DNA of 7,834 nt from positions 1-7,834 of the forward strand of contig CAKSSH010000055.1 of the NCBI GenBank assembly GCA_934488695.1. The letters run 5' to 3'. Below, in pieces: positions 5,902 to 7,834 of this stretch. The position numbers were made by a program, and so were the translations under genes. Numbering within the stretch: position 1 is the first letter of the stretch; each line of letters starts with the position of its first letter. The notes below the pieces were generated by a model. The model had not been told where the DNA came from and searched no databases. It saw only the letters and a program-made list of their open reading frames with translations. This DNA is from an uncultured Oscillospiraceae bacterium (GTDB lineage Bacteria; Bacillota; Clostridia; Oscillospirales; Ruminococcaceae).

Positions 5902-6510
5902 ATGCAATATCTGTTGAACTTCCTTTGGGCGGCAATCGCCGCAATTTTCATTGAAAACACGATTTTCACAAGGGCCTTGGGCACCAGCCGGCTGTTGATG
6001 GTTGCGCGGTCGCCGAAAACGATGCTGAAATTCGGCGTTATGTTGACCGCAGTGACGACCGTGTCGGGCTTTATTGCTTTTTTTGCCAATCAGCTGCTGC
6101 GTCCGATCCCCTATAAAGATTATCTGGAGCCGCTTTTGAATGTGCTGATTTTAACGGGTGTTTTTGCCCTGGGCTGTGTGCTGCAGCGCTTTCTGTTTCC
6201 GGACGCCTATCGTAAAATGAACGAAATTTTGCTGTTGGCGGTCTTTAACTGTGCTACGCTTGGCGCTATTTTGCTGCCGGCACATAATTCCATGTTGAAT
6301 CAAGCTGTCAGCTTTCCATCTTGGCTGGGATTTTCGTTCGGCACGGGAATTGCCTTTTTCTTGGCTACCGTGCTGGTAGCGGAGGGTATTCGCAAATTCA
6401 AAGACAGCAAGATTCCGCGCTCGTTTAGGGGGTTGCCCGCTTCCTTGATTTATATCGGAATCTTGTCTTTGGCTTTTTATGGACTTATCGGGCATGAACT
6501 TCCTTTTTAA
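5902..6510 (+). CDS. rnfA: RnfA-like membrane subunit with one of two cluster cysteines
   Basis: A 202-residue membrane protein of the RnfA/NqrE family, partner and structural pseudo-mirror of RnfE. Conserved framework: AAIFIENTIFTRALG (14-27, compare canonical NNFVLSRFLG), a central PIPYKDYLEPLLNVLI region, FNCATLGAILL (115-125), and IPRSFRGLPASLIYIGILSLAF near the C-terminus, which matches canonical KAFRGLPIALI. The canonical first cluster cysteine in GICP is Ser29 here (GTSRLL); the second is kept as Cys117 (FNCATLG). Length is near the family norm of about 190-200. The ATG directly follows the rnfE-like stop, with AAAGGGGG about eight bases upstream. In clostridial operons rnfB comes next; here it is replaced by a glycosidase-like gene after 27 bases. 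Confidence 0.88.
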   Translation: MQYLLNFLWAAIAAIFIENTIFTRALGTSRLLMVARSPKTMLKFGVMLTAVTTVSGFIAFFANQLLRPIPYKDYLEPLLNVLILTGVFALGCVLQRFLFPDAYRKMNEILLLAVFNCATLGAILLPAHNSMLNQAVSFPSWLGFSFGTGIAFFLATVLVAEGIRKFKDSKIPRSFRGLPASLIYIGILSLAFYGLIGHELPF

Positions 6511-6520
6511 TGTATCGACG

Positions 6521-6528
6521 AAAGGTGG
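6521..6528 (+). promoter_or_regulatory. Ribosome binding site supporting a TTG start
   Basis: AAAGGTGG lies nine bases before TTG at 6538. The next in-frame codons encode the basic arm and the single membrane helix, and no in-frame ATG gives a better start, so TTG is the likely initiator. Confidence 0.6.
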
Positions 6529-6537
6529 CGGTTTTTC

Positions 6538-7761
6538 TTGAAAACGCGTAAAAACAAGGTCTACAAGATTCAAAAATATGATCGTATTTTTACCTCTTCG
6601 GGCCGCCGTCGTAAAAAGCGGCTGCGTAATACGGTCTTGTTTGTGCTGGCAGTTTTGCTGCTTTGCTTTGCCGGCTACAGTATTGCCGGCCCGCTTTCTA
6701 ATCTGCTTCGAGGGCAAAAGACCCATCGGGGGAACTCTTCCGGGGGCTTGTCTTCCGTCTCCGTCACGACCTCGTCCGAAAAGAGTGACACCGTGAAAAA
6801 CGAAACATACCAGCTTTCTTATCTGCCGCGCTCGGTTGCTCGTGACCCGGCGGCGCTGGACACGTATCTTAAAACAATCAAACAAAAGGGCTATAATGCG
6901 GCGGTTATCGAACTGAAGGATGAGAACGGTGCGGTTTACTGGAATACAAAAAATGAGATGGCTGTCAGTGTCGGGGCGGTATCCGCAAACGAAACGGTGG
7001 ATCTCGGACAGTTGACGGCTGCTCTGTCGGCGGCCGAGATTCGGCCGGTTGCGCAAATCAGCGCGTTTAAGGATAAAATTGCCACCAAAAACAGTAAGGC
7101 TAAAATCGGGTACGCCGGGCAGCCGGGCTGGAGCTGGTTTGACGCTGCCAACGGCAAGCCCTGGCTCAATCCATACAGCGCCGAGGCGCAGGGATATATC
7201 ACCGATCTCGCCTGTGAGCTTGCCAAAAACGGATTTGGGCAGATTCTGGTCTCCGGGGTTATGTTTCCGGCTGTTCGGGAGATTCGTTCGGCGGACTTTG
7301 GGGAACTGGAGCGTACGGTTTCTCACGCCGATATTTTGAAAAAATACACAGCCGATCTTAAGGCGGCTTTACATGAGCAAAAGGCCGAGCTTTTGCTGTC
7401 GTATGACGGAGAGCAGGCCCGACGGGAGAGCAATGTGATTTACGGCGGCGCCGATCCGGTGACCTTTTCGGCAGATTATTATATGCCGATATGGATGTTG
7501 TCGCAGCTTTCCTCTCTGACAGTTGCCGGTCAGACGGTTTCTGAGCCGATGAGCGATGTGCACACGGCAATTACCCTTTTAATTGCCGAAATTCAGGCGG
7601 CACATCCGCAAGAAAAACTGATCCCGCAAATTTCCGGGAAGGAGGATGCACTGGGCGGTCATTATACCGCCGAGCAAATCGATGCGCAGCAAAAGGCTTG
7701 CCGCGCACAAAAGACCGCGGGCTTTTACTCTTTTGATAAAAACGGCAGCTATGGTGGTTGA
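6538..7761 (+). CDS. Membrane-anchored DUF4015-like putative glycoside hydrolase, probably inactive
   Basis: A 407-residue protein with a very basic N-terminal arm (1-30), one hydrophobic helix at about 31-51 (a signal anchor with the bulk outside the cell), a Ser/Thr/Gly-rich linker (about 60-85), then a TIM-barrel-like domain resembling the DUF4015 putative glycoside hydrolases. Shared landmarks: KGYNAAVIELKDENGAVYW (117-135; family GxNAVVIDVKDxxG), AEIRPVAQISAFKD, PGWSWFDAANGKPWLNPYS, and a GFGQILVSGVMFP block (232-244). In the family that block is usually GFDEIQFDYIRFP; the conserved Asp is replaced by Ser239, so hydrolytic activity is doubtful. It may bind cell-wall glycan. The start is TTG. 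It lies 27 bases after rnfA and is probably co-transcribed. Family assignment rests on motif recall, not a search. Confidence 0.75.
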   Translation: MKTRKNKVYKIQKYDRIFTSSGRRRKKRLRNTVLFVLAVLLLCFAGYSIAGPLSNLLRGQKTHRGNSSGGLSSVSVTTSSEKSDTVKNETYQLSYLPRSVARDPAALDTYLKTIKQKGYNAAVIELKDENGAVYWNTKNEMAVSVGAVSANETVDLGQLTAALSAAEIRPVAQISAFKDKIATKNSKAKIGYAGQPGWSWFDAANGKPWLNPYSAEAQGYITDLACELAKNGFGQILVSGVMFPAVREIRSADFGELERTVSHADILKKYTADLKAALHEQKAELLLSYDGEQARRESNVIYGGADPVTFSADYYMPIWMLSQLSSLTVAGQTVSEPMSDVHTAITLLIAEIQAAHPQEKLIPQISGKEDALGGHYTAEQIDAQQKACRAQKTAGFYSFDKNGSYGG

Positions 7762-7786
7762 GAGCATGGTTGTCCGCTTTTATAAT
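7758..7786 (+). promoter_or_regulatory. Sigma-A-type promoter of the next gene
   Basis: -35 TTGAGA (7758-7763) overlaps the stop codon of the preceding gene; a 17-base spacer leads to a perfect -10 TATAAT (7781-7786). The predicted start near 7793 leaves a leader of about 17 bases, with AGGAG (7794-7798) at its very beginning. Confidence 0.65.
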
Positions 7787-7809
7787 AGAAAATAGGAGTG
7801 ACAGCAAGT

Positions 7810-7834
7810 ATGCCAAAGTATGTTGTTGATTGGA
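7810..7834 (+). CDS. Start of an unidentified gene, cut by window edge
   Basis: Only eight codons are visible: MPKYVVDW. The ATG follows AGGAGTG (7794-7800) at a nine-base distance and has a promoter just upstream, so this is a real translation start. The start does not look like RnfB or RnfG, which begin with hydrophobic helices. Nothing can be said about function. Confidence 0.6.

Noticed and set aside
2981..6510. Pseudogene decay of an Rnf operon
   Set aside because: All four frames are full length, start sites are strong, overlaps are tight, and conserved structural blocks remain, so selection appears to be acting.
6151..7326. 391-codon minus-strand open frame across rnfA and the glycosidase-like gene
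   Set aside because: It is antisense to two well-supported genes, starts inside one of them, has no good ribosome site and gives a low-complexity basic product.

Overview
The window looks like chromosomal DNA from a Bacillota (Firmicutes) bacterium, probably an anaerobic Clostridia member of the Oscillospirales/Ruminococcaceae type. This is inferred from purine-rich Shine-Dalgarno sites before almost every gene, A+T-rich intergenic sigma-A promoters (TATAAT with 17-bp spacers) in moderately G+C-rich DNA, Rnf-family genes, and a DltA/NRPS-type adenylation gene of a style common in clostridia. No RNA gene, CRISPR array, insertion sequence or phage gene is visible.

Layout: (1) 1-1282, minus strand: a stand-alone amino-acid adenylation (AMP-binding) protein, cut by the window's left edge, with its own strong promoter at 1325-1353. 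(2) 1407-2060, minus strand: a two-gene unit, a YjbR/MmcQ-fold protein followed by thioredoxin. (3) 2061-2291: a divergent control region with promoters in both directions, two TTGTCGAAA motifs resembling Spo0A boxes, and short inverted repeats. (4) 2292-7761, plus strand: one tightly packed unit, rpe (ribulose-phosphate 3-epimerase), then rnfC-, rnfD-, rnfE- and rnfA-like genes, then a membrane-anchored protein resembling the DUF4015 putative glycoside hydrolases. Genes overlap or are separated by under 30 bases. (5) 7758-7834: a new promoter overlapping the last stop codon and the first codons of another gene.

The main finding is the Rnf-like block. Canonical clostridial Rnf (ferredoxin:NAD+ oxidoreductase, ion-pumping) is encoded as rnfCDGEAB. 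Here rnfG and rnfB are absent at their expected places. The RnfC homologue keeps both 4Fe-4S motifs and the SLBB region but lacks the glycine-rich GLGGAGFPT nucleotide/FMN motif. The RnfE and RnfA homologues have lost three of the four cysteines that hold the intramembrane 2Fe-2S cluster in Rnf/Nqr (Gly51 and Pro134 in RnfE, Ser29 in RnfA; only Cys117 of RnfA remains). The reading frames are intact and well spaced, so this is not simple decay. I infer a repurposed or partner-dependent Rnf paralogue that cannot run the canonical electron path by itself. The final gene of the unit also seems to have lost the conserved Asp of its glycosidase-like fold, so altered redox or catalytic residues recur in this operon.
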